A DNA stretch of 64,000 bases from Pseudodesulfovibrio sediminis (lineage in GTDB: Bacteria > Desulfobacterota > Desulfovibrionia > Desulfovibrionales > Desulfovibrionaceae): the NCBI RefSeq assembly GCF_020886695.1, contig NZ_AP024485.1, forward strand, positions 2,241,001 through 2,305,000. Reading direction: 5' to 3'. How positions within the stretch are numbered: position 1 is the first letter of the stretch; each line of letters begins with the position of its first letter. Positions 35,411 to 46,131 of this stretch are shown piece by piece. Below the pieces are notes generated by a model. The model was not told the DNA's origin. It saw only the letters and a list, made by a program, of their open reading frames with translations, and did no database searches. The position numbers and the translations under genes are program-made.

Positions 35411-36050
35411 GAGGCATGGGAGAGTGATACAGGTGCAAAGCGCAAGGCTGGAAGAGAACCACAGCGTATCCCAATACGCGAGGACGCTCTTCAGCCGCAG
35501 CGACGAAATAGATACGCCGCTATCCCAAACTGAACTCTATGAAAACGAATACCTCCCCCCTCTTTATTCTTCAGGGTGGAAGCGAGGCTTGGGAGAGTGG
35601 TGCAGATACAAAGCGCAAGGCTGAAAGAGAACCGCAGCGTATCCCAATACGCGAGGACGCTCTTCAGCCGCAGCGACGAAGTAGATACGCCGCTATCCCA
35701 AACTGAACTCTATGAAAACGAATACCTCCCCCCTCTTTATTCTTCAGGGTGGAAGCGAGGCTTGGGAGAGTGGTGCAGATACAAAGCGCAAGGCTGAAAG
35801 AGAACCGCAGCGTATCCCAATACGCGAGGACGCTCTTCAGCCGCAGCGACGAAGTAGATACGCCGCTATCCCAAACTGAACTCTATGAAAACGAATACCT
35901 CCCCCCTCTTTATTCTTCAGGGTGGAAGCGAGGCTTGGGAGAGTGGTGCAGATACAAGGCGCAAGGCTGAAAGAGAACCGCAGCGTATCCCAATACGCGA
36001 GGACGCTCTTCAGCCGCAGCAACGCAGTATATGCGCCGCTATCGCAAGTC
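35411..36050. repeat. 173-bp tandem repeat, about 3.7 copies
   Basis: Units start at 35411, 35584 and 35757, with a partial fourth at 35930. Anchor CGCAAGGCTG recurs at 35441, 35614, 35787 and 35960, giving an exact 173-bp period. Copies 2 and 3 appear identical. Each unit holds a GCGTAT-CCCA-ATACGC hairpin inside a larger imperfect inverted repeat (GGCTGAAAGAG against CTCTTCAGCC). 173 is not a multiple of 3, and the short open frames inside are by-products. The array lies between convergent MltD-like and HD-GYP genes and runs up to the HD-GYP stop. Confidence 0.9.
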
Positions 36051-36053
36051 TCG

Positions 36054-37034
36054 CTAGAGCATGTCTGCGCCGCTGAGCACCGCTACAAATCGCTTGAAAA
36101 CGTTCATGTCGACATTGTCGCGCATATCGTCGCGGATAAGAGAAAGCGCCTCATAAGGCTCCATGGCTTCAGCATAGGGACGCTGGGAAGTCAAAGCGTC
36201 ATAGATATCGGCCAGGGAAACGATACGAACCGGACTGGGAAGGCTGTCGTTCCTGAGTCCGGACGGATAGCCGGAGCCATCAATCTTTTCGTGGTGGAAG
36301 AGAATGCAGTTGACGGTATTCTGGGTCATGGGCAGGTGTGCGCACATGGAAACACCGTGAACAGGGTGTTCCTTGATTATCTCCCGTTCGGCCTGCGTCA
36401 GCGGTCCCCGCTTATTCAGAATCCGTTTGGGAATTTTGGCTTTGCCGACATCGTGCAGCAGAGCGCCCAGCCCGTACTCGAATATTTCCTGATCCCCCAT
36501 GTCGTAGGTATGGAACACCGCCACGGAATACACGAAGACATGCATGCAGTGGGTATAGGTCTTATAGTCATGGGAGATGAACGGCCCCAGGGCGGACAGG
36601 CTGTTATCCACTGACAGAAAATTTATGGAATTCTTGACGATATCAGTGATGCGATCAAAATGACGAGCGCGCATTCCGCTGGGGAGCTTCTTGTCGAACA
36701 CATCCTGCATGACCATGGTGGAGGCCTCGTAAAACGCCTTGGTGCGGCTTTCCAGAGGCATGGACTCATCCATGAGAATCTTGCCGAGGTTCTGCTCAAC
36801 GTATCGCTGGTACTGCTGTTTTTCAGAACCCTGGATATAAATATCCTTGATGCCGTTCTTTTCGAGGAAGTGGAGATGCTGGGAGGTGAACTTCTGGCCC
36901 GAAGCGGTATAGAGCACGAAGTCCCCTCTGTGCCAGAGGTAGACTGAAAAGTCTCCCAAAGCCTCCGGAAAAAGCATTATCGGAGGAACGGAGAAATAGG
37001 ATACCGGCCGAGCGGCACTAATGTTTGTACCCAT
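36054..37034 (-). CDS. HD-GYP domain protein (c-di-GMP phosphodiesterase-like)
   Basis: A 326-residue protein. An N-terminal domain (about 10-110) of the kind often found before HD-GYP modules is followed by HD-GYP (about 150-310) with LLHDVGKAKIP, KEHPVHG and FHHEKIDGSGYP, so the HD pair and the GYP triad are intact. It should hydrolyse cyclic di-GMP. The start is uncertain: ATG at 37034 is taken, but a TTG at 37058 has equally poor ribosome-binding context. No membrane helix is seen. Confidence 0.9.
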   Translation of the reverse strand: MGTNISAARPVSYFSVPPIMLFPEALGDFSVYLWHRGDFVLYTASGQKFTSQHLHFLEKNGIKDIYIQGSEKQQYQRYVEQNLGKILMDESMPLESRTKAFYEASTMVMQDVFDKKLPSGMRARHFDRITDIVKNSINFLSVDNSLSALGPFISHDYKTYTHCMHVFVYSVAVFHTYDMGDQEIFEYGLGALLHDVGKAKIPKRILNKRGPLTQAEREIIKEHPVHGVSMCAHLPMTQNTVNCILFHHEKIDGSGYPSGLRNDSLPSPVRIVSLADIYDALTSQRPYAEAMEPYEALSLIRDDMRDNVDMNVFKRFVAVLSGADML

Positions 37035-37170
37035 CGACGCAATACATATAATAATCAAATGAGGAATGCTAGCAAAAATCTTGAATTACTCTAGAAAAGC
37101 TAACAATGGAGGGGTATTCCAGATTTTCGAATATGGTATAATAGGTAAAATCAACGGATTACATATCAGG

Positions 37171-40100
37171 CTATCCCGGAAAAAGACGCGCCAGGGCTTC
37201 TTCGATTTTCTCCATCTCAACCGGCTTGGCTATGTAGTCGGTCATTCCGCTGCCCAAAAAGGCATCCCTGTCACCGACCATGGCATGGGCGGTCATGGCA
37301 ATGATGGGGATATAGGGGTTCAGGGTTGATTCAGGATCAGAGGCCCGGATGATTTCCGTGGCTTCAACCCCGTTCATGCCGGGCATCTGAATATCCATGA
37401 ACACCGCATCAAAGACATGATTCTGCAACAGCTCGATCGCTTCCTGTCCGTTGCAGGCGGTTTTGGTTACATGCCCCAGTTTGCCGAGCATGCTTACCGC
37501 CATATGCCGGTTAATCCGGTTGTCTTCCACCACCAGCAGCTTGAGCCCACTCTGAGCCGATTTGGTGGTAGCCGCATGATTTTCGATTGCCCGGTGAACG
37601 CCTCCCACAAGCAACACCATGGACAAAAACACGGTGGTGCCTTTTCCCATCTCGCTTTCAATGGTCAGCGAGCCGCCAAGGAGTTCGGTCAGCCGCTTGA
37701 CGATACCAAGCCCAAGCCCTGTACCCTGATGCCGCCGAATGGAAGAGCCATCCACCTGGGTAAAAGGCTCAAACACATGGTCGACCATATCGTCAGGTAT
37801 CCCGATCCCTGTGTCTTCAATGGCAAACAGAATACGCATCCTTCCCTGCTCCATGTCCAGATTCAGCGGATGAATATGGACACAGACACGCCCTGTGTCG
37901 GTAAACTTGAGTCCATTTCCCACCAGATTGAACAGAATCTGCTTGATCCGGCTTTTACCGCCAATGAGAATGGAAGGCACTTCCGGGCTGACAGAGCAGA
38001 GCAGTTCGACGCCCTTATCCGAGGCAGGGCTCTTGAAGGCGTCAAGGATATCGTGAACAAGGGCTGCCGGACTGAAGGGTTCTTTTATGATTTCAATCCG
38101 GCCCGCCTCGATCTTGGAAAAATCAAGGATATCGTTGATGATGGAAAGCAGCGTCTGGCCGGAAGCAAGGGCGGTCTCGACATAGTCGATCTGCTCTTCC
38201 GTGAGATCGGTCCGCCGGATCAGTTGCAACATGCCCAGCACACCGTTCAGGGGGGTCCTGACCTCGTGGCTCATGTTGGCAAGAAATTCGTTCTTCGACT
38301 GGTTGGCGGTCTCTGCCAGCTCCTTGGCCTTTCTCAGATGCAGCTCAAACTCCTTGCGTTCGATGGCCAGGGCGATCTGCTCAGACAGGGCGACCAGCAT
38401 GGTGACGTCACGCCCGCTGAACGCCAGGAAATCTGAATAGGATTGAACCGCCATGATGCCAACCACATCGCCTCGTATCTTCAGGGGGACACCTATCCAG
38501 ATGATTGAACTTGAGCCAACCGGACACGTGACTTTTACGCCCTTCATGCGCATGAAGTCCGACTGGGTCATGAATCGTATGCCTTGATCGGTAAAATCCT
38601 TCTCATGCACATTCTTGTCGCCAACGACGAGCGGCTGACCGGACCGTATGACTTCCACGGATTTACTGGCCGTGTCTGCATCGTAGATATTGATCACTTT
38701 GCCCTTGAAATCATCCCTCTCGTCCTCGAAATACGTGAACTCCAGATTGACCCGGTCCTTATCGAGCAGACCGATAAAGAAATTTCGGGTCTTGATGTGA
38801 TCATTGAGGATGGCGTGAATACGTCCGTACAGCTCATCAAGATCAGAGGTGAAGCTGATGGCGTTTGAAATTTCGTACAGCAGGTTTATCACGGACTGAT
38901 TGTGTCGCCGCTGGGTGATATCGGAGATCGTCCAGATTATCCCCTGGCCGAGGTCATCGGGGTTCATGGCCTTGGCAAAGACCCTGACCCTGACCGTGGA
39001 GCCGTCCGGTCGTTTGATCAGGAATTCGGTCTGATGTTCGCCTTTGGTTGAGAGGGCGAACAAGCTTCTGCGTCGCATGCTCTGATACTTCTGGAGAGAC
39101 GGGAAAAGCATGGAACCATCCGCGCCCACGAGTTCTTCCTGCGTATACCCCAGGATCGCGGCTCCACGTTTGTTGATGCGCTGAATGACATTGTCGACGA
39201 TAAGCCCTGTGCCCACACGGGTGTTGCGTTCGATGACCTGGATTTTATCCAGGGATTGCTTGAGATCGTTTTCAGACCGTATCCTTTCCGTGATATCGAG
39301 CATGGAAACAATGGACTGCGTGCTATCAGGCAGCACATCCAACTGAAAATGAACGTGCCGCTTCTGTCCCGCCTTTGTAATGAAACGAAACTCGCACGCG
39401 ACACGACTTTTGTCCTTGCTGAGCCGGCGTTTCTGATAATATTCAAGGACCCGCGGCAAATCCTCTTCCGCCACAAACTCCGTCCAGGAGATGATGCCTT
39501 CGATATATTTGAGGTTGGCACCATACAGATTGGCAAATTGCCTGTTGGCCTTGGAAATAATGGAATTTTCTTCAATGATTATGGTGGCCGCTCCAGTGGA
39601 CTCGAACACCCTGCTGTACCGTCTTTCGCTCTTGATAAGCGCCTTCTTCGTCTCCAGACTGTCGGTTATATCTGTGACCACACCCACAATGCCTGCGGTT
39701 TTCCCCTCCAGGTCGTTGTAGAGGCTCTTCTTGATCAGGACATTGCGCTTCTTTCCCCCCAGATGGGTAACCGTTGAATATTCCTGCACCCCCCCCTGCT
39801 TCAGGAGCTTCTGGTCCATGCGCTCATACAGGACACTCTCCTCCTCGGGCAGGCATTCTTTGGCCCGCTTACCGATAAACGCTTCTTTGGGGATGTTGAT
39901 GAATTTTTCAAAGGCCTTGTTGCAGCCGAGGTATCGACCCTGAACATCCTTGTAAAAGACCTGATTGGGAGCGGAGTCGATAATGGTCTGGATAAGGTCC
40001 AACTGTGTCTTGAGAAACGTCTTTGCCTGGGCACACTTCTCCTTCTCCTGTTTCGCGATCCTCCGGGCTACCCTCTCAAGGGACTCATCCAGTCCAGAGA

Positions 40101-40419
40101 GCACCTCCTGATCCTTCACAAGGAAATCCCAGGCTCCATGACTCATGGCCCAGACCACGTCCTTGATCGCGCTGTTTCCGGCAGTGATGACAATCGGTAC
40201 GTCCCCAATCCGGGCGACCAGTTCCGGCAACAGGGCAGAGCCGTCCGTACCGGATATCTGAAGATCCAACAGGACGATATCAGGATGTTTCGAAAGGAAA
40301 GAATCCATGCCTGAAGGGCCGTCTCCCGCATTGAGCACAGTATGCCCGCACCCGGTCAGGTGGATGGTCATCAACTCATTTACAGCCGGGTCATCGTCGA
40401 TGATGAGTACACGCGACAC
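37171..40419 (-). CDS. hybrid sensor histidine kinase, REC-PAS-GAF-HK-REC
   Basis: A 1082-residue soluble kinase with an N-terminal receiver (1-120, [13 protein letters not shown]), three PAS domains (about 140-260, 265-385, 390-510), a GAF domain (about 515-690), HisKA with the SHEVRTP box near 730, HATPase (about 835-945) and a C-terminal receiver ([23 protein letters not shown]). It can therefore receive phosphoryl groups at both ends of the protein, as relay modules do. A short (112-bp) gap without a clear promoter separates it from the HD-GYP gene. The ligand and output are unknown. Confidence 0.94.
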   Translation of the reverse strand: MSRVLIIDDDPAVNELMTIHLTGCGHTVLNAGDGPSGMDSFLSKHPDIVLLDLQISGTDGSALLPELVARIGDVPIVITAGNSAIKDVVWAMSHGAWDFLVKDQEVLSGLDESLERVARRIAKQEKEKCAQAKTFLKTQLDLIQTIIDSAPNQVFYKDVQGRYLGCNKAFEKFINIPKEAFIGKRAKECLPEEESVLYERMDQKLLKQGGVQEYSTVTHLGGKKRNVLIKKSLYNDLEGKTAGIVGVVTDITDSLETKKALIKSERRYSRVFESTGAATIIIEENSIISKANRQFANLYGANLKYIEGIISWTEFVAEEDLPRVLEYYQKRRLSKDKSRVACEFRFITKAGQKRHVHFQLDVLPDSTQSIVSMLDITERIRSENDLKQSLDKIQVIERNTRVGTGLIVDNVIQRINKRGAAILGYTQEELVGADGSMLFPSLQKYQSMRRRSLFALSTKGEHQTEFLIKRPDGSTVRVRVFAKAMNPDDLGQGIIWTISDITQRRHNQSVINLLYEISNAISFTSDLDELYGRIHAILNDHIKTRNFFIGLLDKDRVNLEFTYFEDERDDFKGKVINIYDADTASKSVEVIRSGQPLVVGDKNVHEKDFTDQGIRFMTQSDFMRMKGVKVTCPVGSSSIIWIGVPLKIRGDVVGIMAVQSYSDFLAFSGRDVTMLVALSEQIALAIERKEFELHLRKAKELAETANQSKNEFLANMSHEVRTPLNGVLGMLQLIRRTDLTEEQIDYVETALASGQTLLSIINDILDFSKIEAGRIEIIKEPFSPAALVHDILDAFKSPASDKGVELLCSVSPEVPSILIGGKSRIKQILFNLVGNGLKFTDTGRVCVHIHPLNLDMEQGRMRILFAIEDTGIGIPDDMVDHVFEPFTQVDGSSIRRHQGTGLGLGIVKRLTELLGGSLTIESEMGKGTTVFLSMVLLVGGVHRAIENHAATTKSAQSGLKLLVVEDNRINRHMAVSMLGKLGHVTKTACNGQEAIELLQNHVFDAVFMDIQMPGMNGVEATEIIRASDPESTLNPYIPIIAMTAHAMVGDRDAFLGSGMTDYIAKPVEMEKIEEALARLFPG

Positions 40420-40560
40420 AGTTCAATCCTTCTGAATACATTTCCTACAGACAAAAGAATGCATACATTATCACGGCATTCAATCTCTGTCCACGATGCC
40501 TTGTGTGAAAGCAATGAACGCGCTAGGGTTCCCTAAGACCCAATCCAATCAGGAGATACA

Positions 40561-41328
40561 ATGAAAACGACGATAGCTGCCGCTCTCTTTATTTTGATAC
40601 TGCTCACATCCCAAGCGCAGGCACAGGAGCCACTGGTTTTTGCTGCCGACCGGGACTACGCCCCCTACTCGATGATCATTGACGGCCGTCAGGCAGGTAT
40701 TGATATGGAGGTCCTCATGGAAGCGGCCCACCGTGCACAGTTGCAGATCAAATTCCAATTCACATCCTGGGAAGAGTTGCTGGACATGGTGAAAGAAGGT
40801 GAAATTGATGGTGCCGTGTCCCTCTTTGCAAGCACGGAACGGGAAAAGACCGCTATCTACATGGACGCCATACCGCTACACTACAGCAGTTACGCCCTGT
40901 TCACCAAGGTGGGGCAGACCTTCACCTTCAAGACCTACAGCGACCTCAAGGGCAAGATCATCGGCAAGGTTGCCGGGATCGACCTCGGCGATGAATTCAG
41001 TGCCGCACGGACAGCCGGGACCATGGATGTCAAGGAATACCCGGATATCGCCAGCGTGATCGAAGGAGTGCTGTCCGGGGAGCTGGACGCCTTTGCAGGC
41101 AACCTCGACGTCACATTCTGGCGCTTGAAAGAAATGGGAATGACCAGCTCCATCGTCTCCCTGCCGAAACAAATCCTATCCGACAAACCGGCCTATGCGG
41201 TCCTTTCGCGTACAGGTGCCGTTGAAGACAAAAGCCTGGTCATCCAGAAACTGGAACGGGCCATGCAGGAAATGCGCAGGGATGGCACCTACAACAAGAT
41301 AGCCAGACGGTACCTGTTCCGTTTTTAA
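40561..41328 (+). CDS. periplasmic solute-binding protein (SBP_bac_3 family)
   Basis: A 255-residue protein with a signal peptide ending AQAQ. The family pattern is clear: PLVFAADRDYAPYSMI, QAGIDMEVLMEAA, DGAVSLFASTEREK and GKIIGKVAGIDLG. It has no ABC permease or ATPase nearby. It could act with the sensor kinase encoded convergently, 12 bp away, or with a kinase elsewhere (inference). Ligand not evident. Confidence 0.88.
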   Translation: MKTTIAAALFILILLTSQAQAQEPLVFAADRDYAPYSMIIDGRQAGIDMEVLMEAAHRAQLQIKFQFTSWEELLDMVKEGEIDGAVSLFASTEREKTAIYMDAIPLHYSSYALFTKVGQTFTFKTYSDLKGKIIGKVAGIDLGDEFSAARTAGTMDVKEYPDIASVIEGVLSGELDAFAGNLDVTFWRLKEMGMTSSIVSLPKQILSDKPAYAVLSRTGAVEDKSLVIQKLERAMQEMRRDGTYNKIARRYLFRF

Positions 41329-41340
41329 CCCCGGAAACGA

Positions 41341-44300
41341 TCACCGCTCTTCCATGAGCGTAAACAACGTCTTGAGTGCTTCTTCGAGACGGGTCTGCGG
41401 TTCTGTGGAATCTTTGCCGTCCCGGCAGGAGGCTTCAACTGCGGCGGCACAACTGGCTGCCTGACCGGCTCCAATGGAGGCGCATACGGATTTGATCGTA
41501 TGCGCCACCTGCTGGGCGGCCGCATCATCGCCCTCTTCAAAAGCCAGGACTATTTCATCGGCCAGCGAGGTCAGCTCCATACGCGCCGCCATCACGAAAG
41601 CGTTGAACGTATCCTGATCAACATCGAGATATTCCATCGCGTTCTCAGGCTCCCACGGCAACTCGGGGTTCACCTGTATCGCCTCTTCAGGCGTGGGGTC
41701 CGACGAGGACTCGGTTCCCTCCACAAAGGATGCGGGGGCGGGATTGGCGTCTGATCCTATGAGGTGATTGATGCTGAGCGCCAGCTCGTGGAAATCCACA
41801 GGTTTGGAGATATAATCATCCATGCCTGCGCCCAGGCTTTTCTCACGGAACTCCTTGAGCGCGTGCGCCGTAACGCCGATAATGGGTATGTTCGGGTCCG
41901 GGATGCCGCCACCTGGAATGGCCGAACGGATCGCCTTGGTGGTGGAGATGCCATCCAGCACAGGCATTTCAATATCCATGAGGATGAGATCAAACGGTTC
42001 CCGTTTGAGCAGCTCCAACACTTCCAGTCCGGTGCCTGCCACCGAATACGAATAGCCCAGATCATCGAGCTTGAGCGTGGTGACCATGACGTTCACGTCG
42101 TTGTCTTCGGCCACGAGTATATGCACCGGTCTTGTGGGAGCATCGGGCAACTTCCTTCGTTCAGCCACGGGAATCGGGCAGGAGACCCCTGGCTCGAACC
42201 AGATGTTGAAGGAGAAGGTGGACCCCACTCCCACAGCGGATTCCACCATGATCTCGCCACCCATGAGGGAGATGAGTTCCTTGCAGATGGCCAGGCCGAG
42301 GCCGGTTCCGCCGAACGCCCGCGTGGTCTGGGAAAAACTCTGGAAGACCGTATCCAAAAACTCACGGGGAATACCTATACCGGTATCCTCGACCTCGAAG
42401 GTCACCCCGATCGTCCGATTCGGATCACTGGGGCCGGTCTCAGGAGGGGCCGGGAGAACCCGGATTTCAATGGTTCCGCGATGGGTGAACTTAATGGCAT
42501 TGCCCACCAGATTGACCAGTATCTGTCGCAGGGAGAGCGGATCACCGTTGACACAGGCGGGCAGCGATTCATCAATGGAGAGGCGCATCTCCAGTCCCTT
42601 CTCCCGGGCCTGCATCTTGAGTCCCTTGATAGTGGCCTGAACATGGAAAGGAAGATTGAAATCAGTGTGGTCCAATTCCAATTTCTGTGCCTCGATCTTG
42701 GACAGGTCGAGGATGTCATTGATGATGGAGAGCAGGTGCTGGGCCGAATCCTTGACCGTGCCGAGATAATCGCGCTGATCATCAGTGAGGTCGGTCTGCA
42801 GGGTGATGTCCGTCATGCCCACAATGGCATTCATGGGGGTCCTGATCTCATGGCTCATGGCAGCCAGGAATTCCGACTTGGCCCGGCTTGCCGCTTCGGC
42901 GTCTTCACGAGTGCGCACCAGGTCTTCCTGCACTCGCCGACTCTCCGTAATGTCATCCCACGCCCAGATGGCACCCTTGGTCAGGTTGGTGGGATCGACG
43001 GTCTTGACGTACAGGCGGCACCAGATGGTGGAGCCGTCCTTATGCTTGAAGGCCTGTTCCGTGTTGAACTCGCCATTGACCAACAGCGCTTTTTGCGTGG
43101 TGGAAATAAATGCCTTCTGCTCTTCCTCATTACCGATAAGAATGGTCAGATCGTCCCCGATAAGTTCGCCGGGGGTATACCCGAAAATAGCCGCCCCACG
43201 AAGGTTGATGGTCGACAGGTGCTTGTTTCTCGTCATGGCGATACCCATGAGCGTATTTTCGAGGATGGCCTCAAGCTTGGTCAGGGTCTGCCGCATGCGA
43301 TTTTCCGACTCCTTGCGAACGGAGATATCACGGACGTTGGCCAAAATGGCGTCCTGTCCCTTGTACGTGATGCGGTTGAGATAGACCTCAACAATAAATT
43401 CGAACCCGTCGCCCGGGCGTTTGGCCCGCCATTCGAAGCAATGCGGAGTCCCGTTGAGGACATCGCGCCACACTGCGGACAGCCTGTATATGGAGTTATC
43501 CCGGCTTGACAGATCTTCGGCGATGGAGAGTTGTCCCAGATTCTGATCCGATTCCAGACCATACATCTTGAGCATGCGTTTGTTCCCTTCCATTATCCGA
43601 CCATGCACGGTGTGAATGAAAATGGCGTCGTGCGAGGAGTCGAACACGGCCCGCAACGCCTGTTCCGAATCTTTCATCTTGCTGGTTCGATCACGGACCC
43701 GTTGCTCAAGGAATTTATGGGCACCGCGCAGACTCTTCTCTGCCATGCGCCTGCGTGAAATATTAAAGACAAGCAGCAGGATAATCACAGTCTGAAAGAC
43801 TGCCAGGCCGACCCCCAGCCAGATGAACGGTCCGTGTTCCGTGTAAAAGGAACCGGGACGGTTGATAATGATACTCTCATCAGGCAGGTCCACCAGGCTG
43901 ATGGAGTACTGCTTCAAGAGAGTGTAATCAAACATGGGCGTGGTCGCGCCTTCCTGCAAAACCGGAATGTCACGGGGACGGCGTCCGGCCAGAACATGGA
44001 GCGCGAGTTGAGCCATGGACTGTCCTTGACTGTAACCATTGGTGAGCAGGCCGCCGACTATGCCTTGCCCGAGATCAAAATCCACCAAGGCGTATACCGG
44101 AACCTTGGCGCGAAGCGTGACAGCGTTGGCTGCTTCGGCAATATCATAAAATCTGCCCTGTTGATCACGATTATATATTCCATAAATTATCAGTGCGTTC
44201 CTCGGCAGGGATCCGACGTCCTTCAACAACTCCGCCAGTGGCTTGTTCTCCGAATACCGGATATTGACAACCGGCTCAAAATCCTGAAGCTGCCTCTTGA

Positions 44301-44874
44301 TCGTCTCGGCAACCGCCCGTCCGGTGGAAGTCCAGTCATTGATGATGAAGACCGTTTTCGTCTCCGGGTGAAACCGGAGCGCCCAGGCCAGGGTTCCCTT
44401 GGCGTTCTCATTTTCAGCCACCCCGGTAAACAGGGGATGCCCCTCAATGAGTTCTGGCTGAAAGTTGTTTATACCGCAGAAGACCACAGGCACCTTCGGA
44501 AACAAATCCTCATGATATCGACGCATGAATTCCAGGGCGTTGTTGTCAGTGACCATGATCAATTCTAGTTCGGTGGAACGGTATTTATGCTCGAAAACGG
44601 CCTTGAGCTGCTGCATATAGTGTTCGTTGAAATCCACCCGTTTCGTGTCCATATTTTCCACGTGCAGGACAATGCCGGTCTCGCGAGGCCTGAGCACGTC
44701 GTTCAGGCCTCGGAATATTTCTTCATTCCAGGGAAAATTCTGATGATAGGAGTTGAGCAGCAGAATTTGCTTCTTCTCGGCCGACTGTGCAGCAGAAGGC
44801 ACCGCATATCCTGCCAGCACGAGAGCGGCGAGCAGCAGAATCAAAATCTTTCGTAAGCACATAAAACGTTTCAT
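41341..44874 (-). CDS. hybrid sensor kinase with ABC-substrate-binding-like sensor, REC and Hpt
   Basis: A 1177-residue membrane kinase. A signal peptide is followed by an ABC_sub_bind-type periplasmic sensor (about 35-330, ILLLNSYHQNFPWNEEIFRGL), one membrane helix (about 345-370), two PAS domains (about 405-655), HisKA with SHEIRTPMNA, HATPase, a receiver (HILVAEDNDVNVM, MDIEMPVLDG) and an Hpt domain near the C-terminus (QVAHTIKSVCASIGA). It is a full phosphorelay in one chain that senses a periplasmic ligand. Its neighbour is a convergent periplasmic binding protein. The ligand is unknown. Confidence 0.94.
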   Translation of the reverse strand: MKRFMCLRKILILLLAALVLAGYAVPSAAQSAEKKQILLLNSYHQNFPWNEEIFRGLNDVLRPRETGIVLHVENMDTKRVDFNEHYMQQLKAVFEHKYRSTELELIMVTDNNALEFMRRYHEDLFPKVPVVFCGINNFQPELIEGHPLFTGVAENENAKGTLAWALRFHPETKTVFIINDWTSTGRAVAETIKRQLQDFEPVVNIRYSENKPLAELLKDVGSLPRNALIIYGIYNRDQQGRFYDIAEAANAVTLRAKVPVYALVDFDLGQGIVGGLLTNGYSQGQSMAQLALHVLAGRRPRDIPVLQEGATTPMFDYTLLKQYSISLVDLPDESIIINRPGSFYTEHGPFIWLGVGLAVFQTVIILLLVFNISRRRMAEKSLRGAHKFLEQRVRDRTSKMKDSEQALRAVFDSSHDAIFIHTVHGRIMEGNKRMLKMYGLESDQNLGQLSIAEDLSSRDNSIYRLSAVWRDVLNGTPHCFEWRAKRPGDGFEFIVEVYLNRITYKGQDAILANVRDISVRKESENRMRQTLTKLEAILENTLMGIAMTRNKHLSTINLRGAAIFGYTPGELIGDDLTILIGNEEEQKAFISTTQKALLVNGEFNTEQAFKHKDGSTIWCRLYVKTVDPTNLTKGAIWAWDDITESRRVQEDLVRTREDAEAASRAKSEFLAAMSHEIRTPMNAIVGMTDITLQTDLTDDQRDYLGTVKDSAQHLLSIINDILDLSKIEAQKLELDHTDFNLPFHVQATIKGLKMQAREKGLEMRLSIDESLPACVNGDPLSLRQILVNLVGNAIKFTHRGTIEIRVLPAPPETGPSDPNRTIGVTFEVEDTGIGIPREFLDTVFQSFSQTTRAFGGTGLGLAICKELISLMGGEIMVESAVGVGSTFSFNIWFEPGVSCPIPVAERRKLPDAPTRPVHILVAEDNDVNVMVTTLKLDDLGYSYSVAGTGLEVLELLKREPFDLILMDIEMPVLDGISTTKAIRSAIPGGGIPDPNIPIIGVTAHALKEFREKSLGAGMDDYISKPVDFHELALSINHLIGSDANPAPASFVEGTESSSDPTPEEAIQVNPELPWEPENAMEYLDVDQDTFNAFVMAARMELTSLADEIVLAFEEGDDAAAQQVAHTIKSVCASIGAGQAASCAAAVEASCRDGKDSTEPQTRLEEALKTLFTLMEER

Positions 44875-44946
44875 TGTGATGCCTGGTTCGGTGAGAATTA
44901 CCTTTATGTATCAAATGGACAGAAAATAATAAAGCAGTGCGTCAAC

Positions 44947-45606
44947 TTACCGGCGTCTGCTTGTAAGCTCTCTCACACCAAAGGGTGTCGTAATACGCGC
45001 GGTCATATACGGGACCTCGTTGGCCCCCACTCCGTGGACCTCGACCAGCTCTGCGGCGCCCATGGAATCCAGAACAGAGACAAGCCATTCCGGGTACGGA
45101 TGGTACAGCGCCATTCCCGCCAGTCGGCATCCGAGATCAGCCATACGCCCGGCTGGATGTTCTTCAGCCTCCCATTCAATGGCATAGGGAATCAGCCCTC
45201 CGGCCAAAAGACGCCCGTCGCACGGCAGGCTGAACTGCCAACGCAGGTTTCCACGACTGAGGGTCTCTGCCCGGCCCATGGAAAGGGCGGCGCGTTGCAT
45301 GAGCGCATCAATGTCATCCGTATTGACCACCCAGGCCAGAAAGCCCGATTCACGATCCAGCCGTGCGCGAACCGAAGGATCATCCAATCCGTACCAGCGG
45401 GGCGTTTCGGGAGCCGCTCCGTCAGGATTGATGGCCATGACTTCCAGAAACAACGCTTCACCCAGACGCATCAGATGGTTGTGCGTTCCCATTTTCGGGT
45501 GCACACCCCCTGGAGGCAGATCCACCCCCAGAGTCTGTTTGGCGTAAGCCAGTCCCCGGTCAATATCCGTAGCCGCTATGACAAGGTGATCAATTCGTGT
45601 GTACAT
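44947..45606 (-). CDS. VOC/glyoxalase-like domain protein
   Basis: A 219-residue protein. IDHLVIAATDIDRGLAYA at the start and a later MGTHNHLMRLGEALFLEVMA are typical of the Glyoxalase_3-like VOC fold, which often binds a metal through His and Glu. Members of this family are largely uncharacterised, so no reaction is claimed. It probably lies in one unit with the small exported protein upstream (17-bp gap). Confidence 0.8.
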   Translation of the reverse strand: MYTRIDHLVIAATDIDRGLAYAKQTLGVDLPPGGVHPKMGTHNHLMRLGEALFLEVMAINPDGAAPETPRWYGLDDPSVRARLDRESGFLAWVVNTDDIDALMQRAALSMGRAETLSRGNLRWQFSLPCDGRLLAGGLIPYAIEWEAEEHPAGRMADLGCRLAGMALYHPYPEWLVSVLDSMGAAELVEVHGVGANEVPYMTARITTPFGVRELTSRRR

Positions 45607-45623
45607 GACGTCCCTGAAAAGCG

Positions 45624-46010
45624 TTATTTGAGCAGGCCGATTGATCCGGCGTATTCCAACCCGGCGGTGTTCTCACTGTCCCCGTACGTGTTCAGCAAAT
45701 ACATGGCCATGCCTCGCCACGGTGTTTCCTTATGTATGGAGGCATTCATCTCGACATAGTCCAGATACTCGAAACGAAGATGACGCATGGACTTGCTGGA
45801 CGGCACGTCCACCAGCTCCAGTGCGTCCAGCGCATGGATGGATCCGAGCAGATAGGTGGTCGCCAGATTTCGCTGCAACTCTGTCCCGCCTTTCATGCAA
45901 TTGTAGAAGGCCACGGTATCCTCCAGACAGGCGGGGCGGGTGTTCTCCTGAGCCAGGGCTGGCACGACCAGGATCACGAAAACAAAAGCGATTGCCAAAA
46001 GTATTCTCAT
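45624..46010 (-). CDS. small exported protein, possibly Rap1a/Tai-like
   Basis: A 128-residue protein with a signal peptide ending ALAQ. The mature part is helical with two cysteines (CLEDTVAFYNCMKG), a LLGSIHALDAL helix and a VP-containing turn. This weakly resembles Rap1a/Tai-type periplasmic proteins. ATG at 46010 follows GGAGTC; the longer frame to 46070 is not used. It is divergent from hcp. Confidence 0.7.
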   Translation of the reverse strand: MRILLAIAFVFVILVVPALAQENTRPACLEDTVAFYNCMKGGTELQRNLATTYLLGSIHALDALELVDVPSSKSMRHLRFEYLDYVEMNASIHKETPWRGMAMYLLNTYGDSENTAGLEYAGSIGLLK

Positions 46011-46108
46011 ATCAGACTCCCTGTTTGACGTTTGTCCGTTTCTATCACTCTTGACCTTTTCTGCAAACACCGACGCTCTTTTTTTAAAATAATACTCTTT
46101 TCCCTGTT

Positions 46109-46126
46109 TTTTGACTCAAGTCATAC
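46109..46126. promoter_or_regulatory. HcpR-like operator, site 1
   Basis: TTTTGAC-TCAA-GTCATA, a CRP/FNR-type dyad with GAC/GTC half-sites and a 4-base spacer. This is close to the TTGAC-N4-GTCAA boxes known for HcpR in Desulfovibrio. It lies 72 bp upstream of hcp. Confidence 0.6.
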
Positions 46127-46131
46127 AAGTA

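Noticed and set aside
35424..35970. Four near-identical 66-73 residue open frames in the tandem repeat
   Set aside because: They repeat with the 173-bp DNA period, which is not a multiple of 3. The frame is lost and regained from copy to copy, and there is no ribosome-binding site.
41764..43509. 581-residue plus-strand open frame
   Set aside because: Antisense to the hybrid kinase with canonical motifs; no domain of its own.
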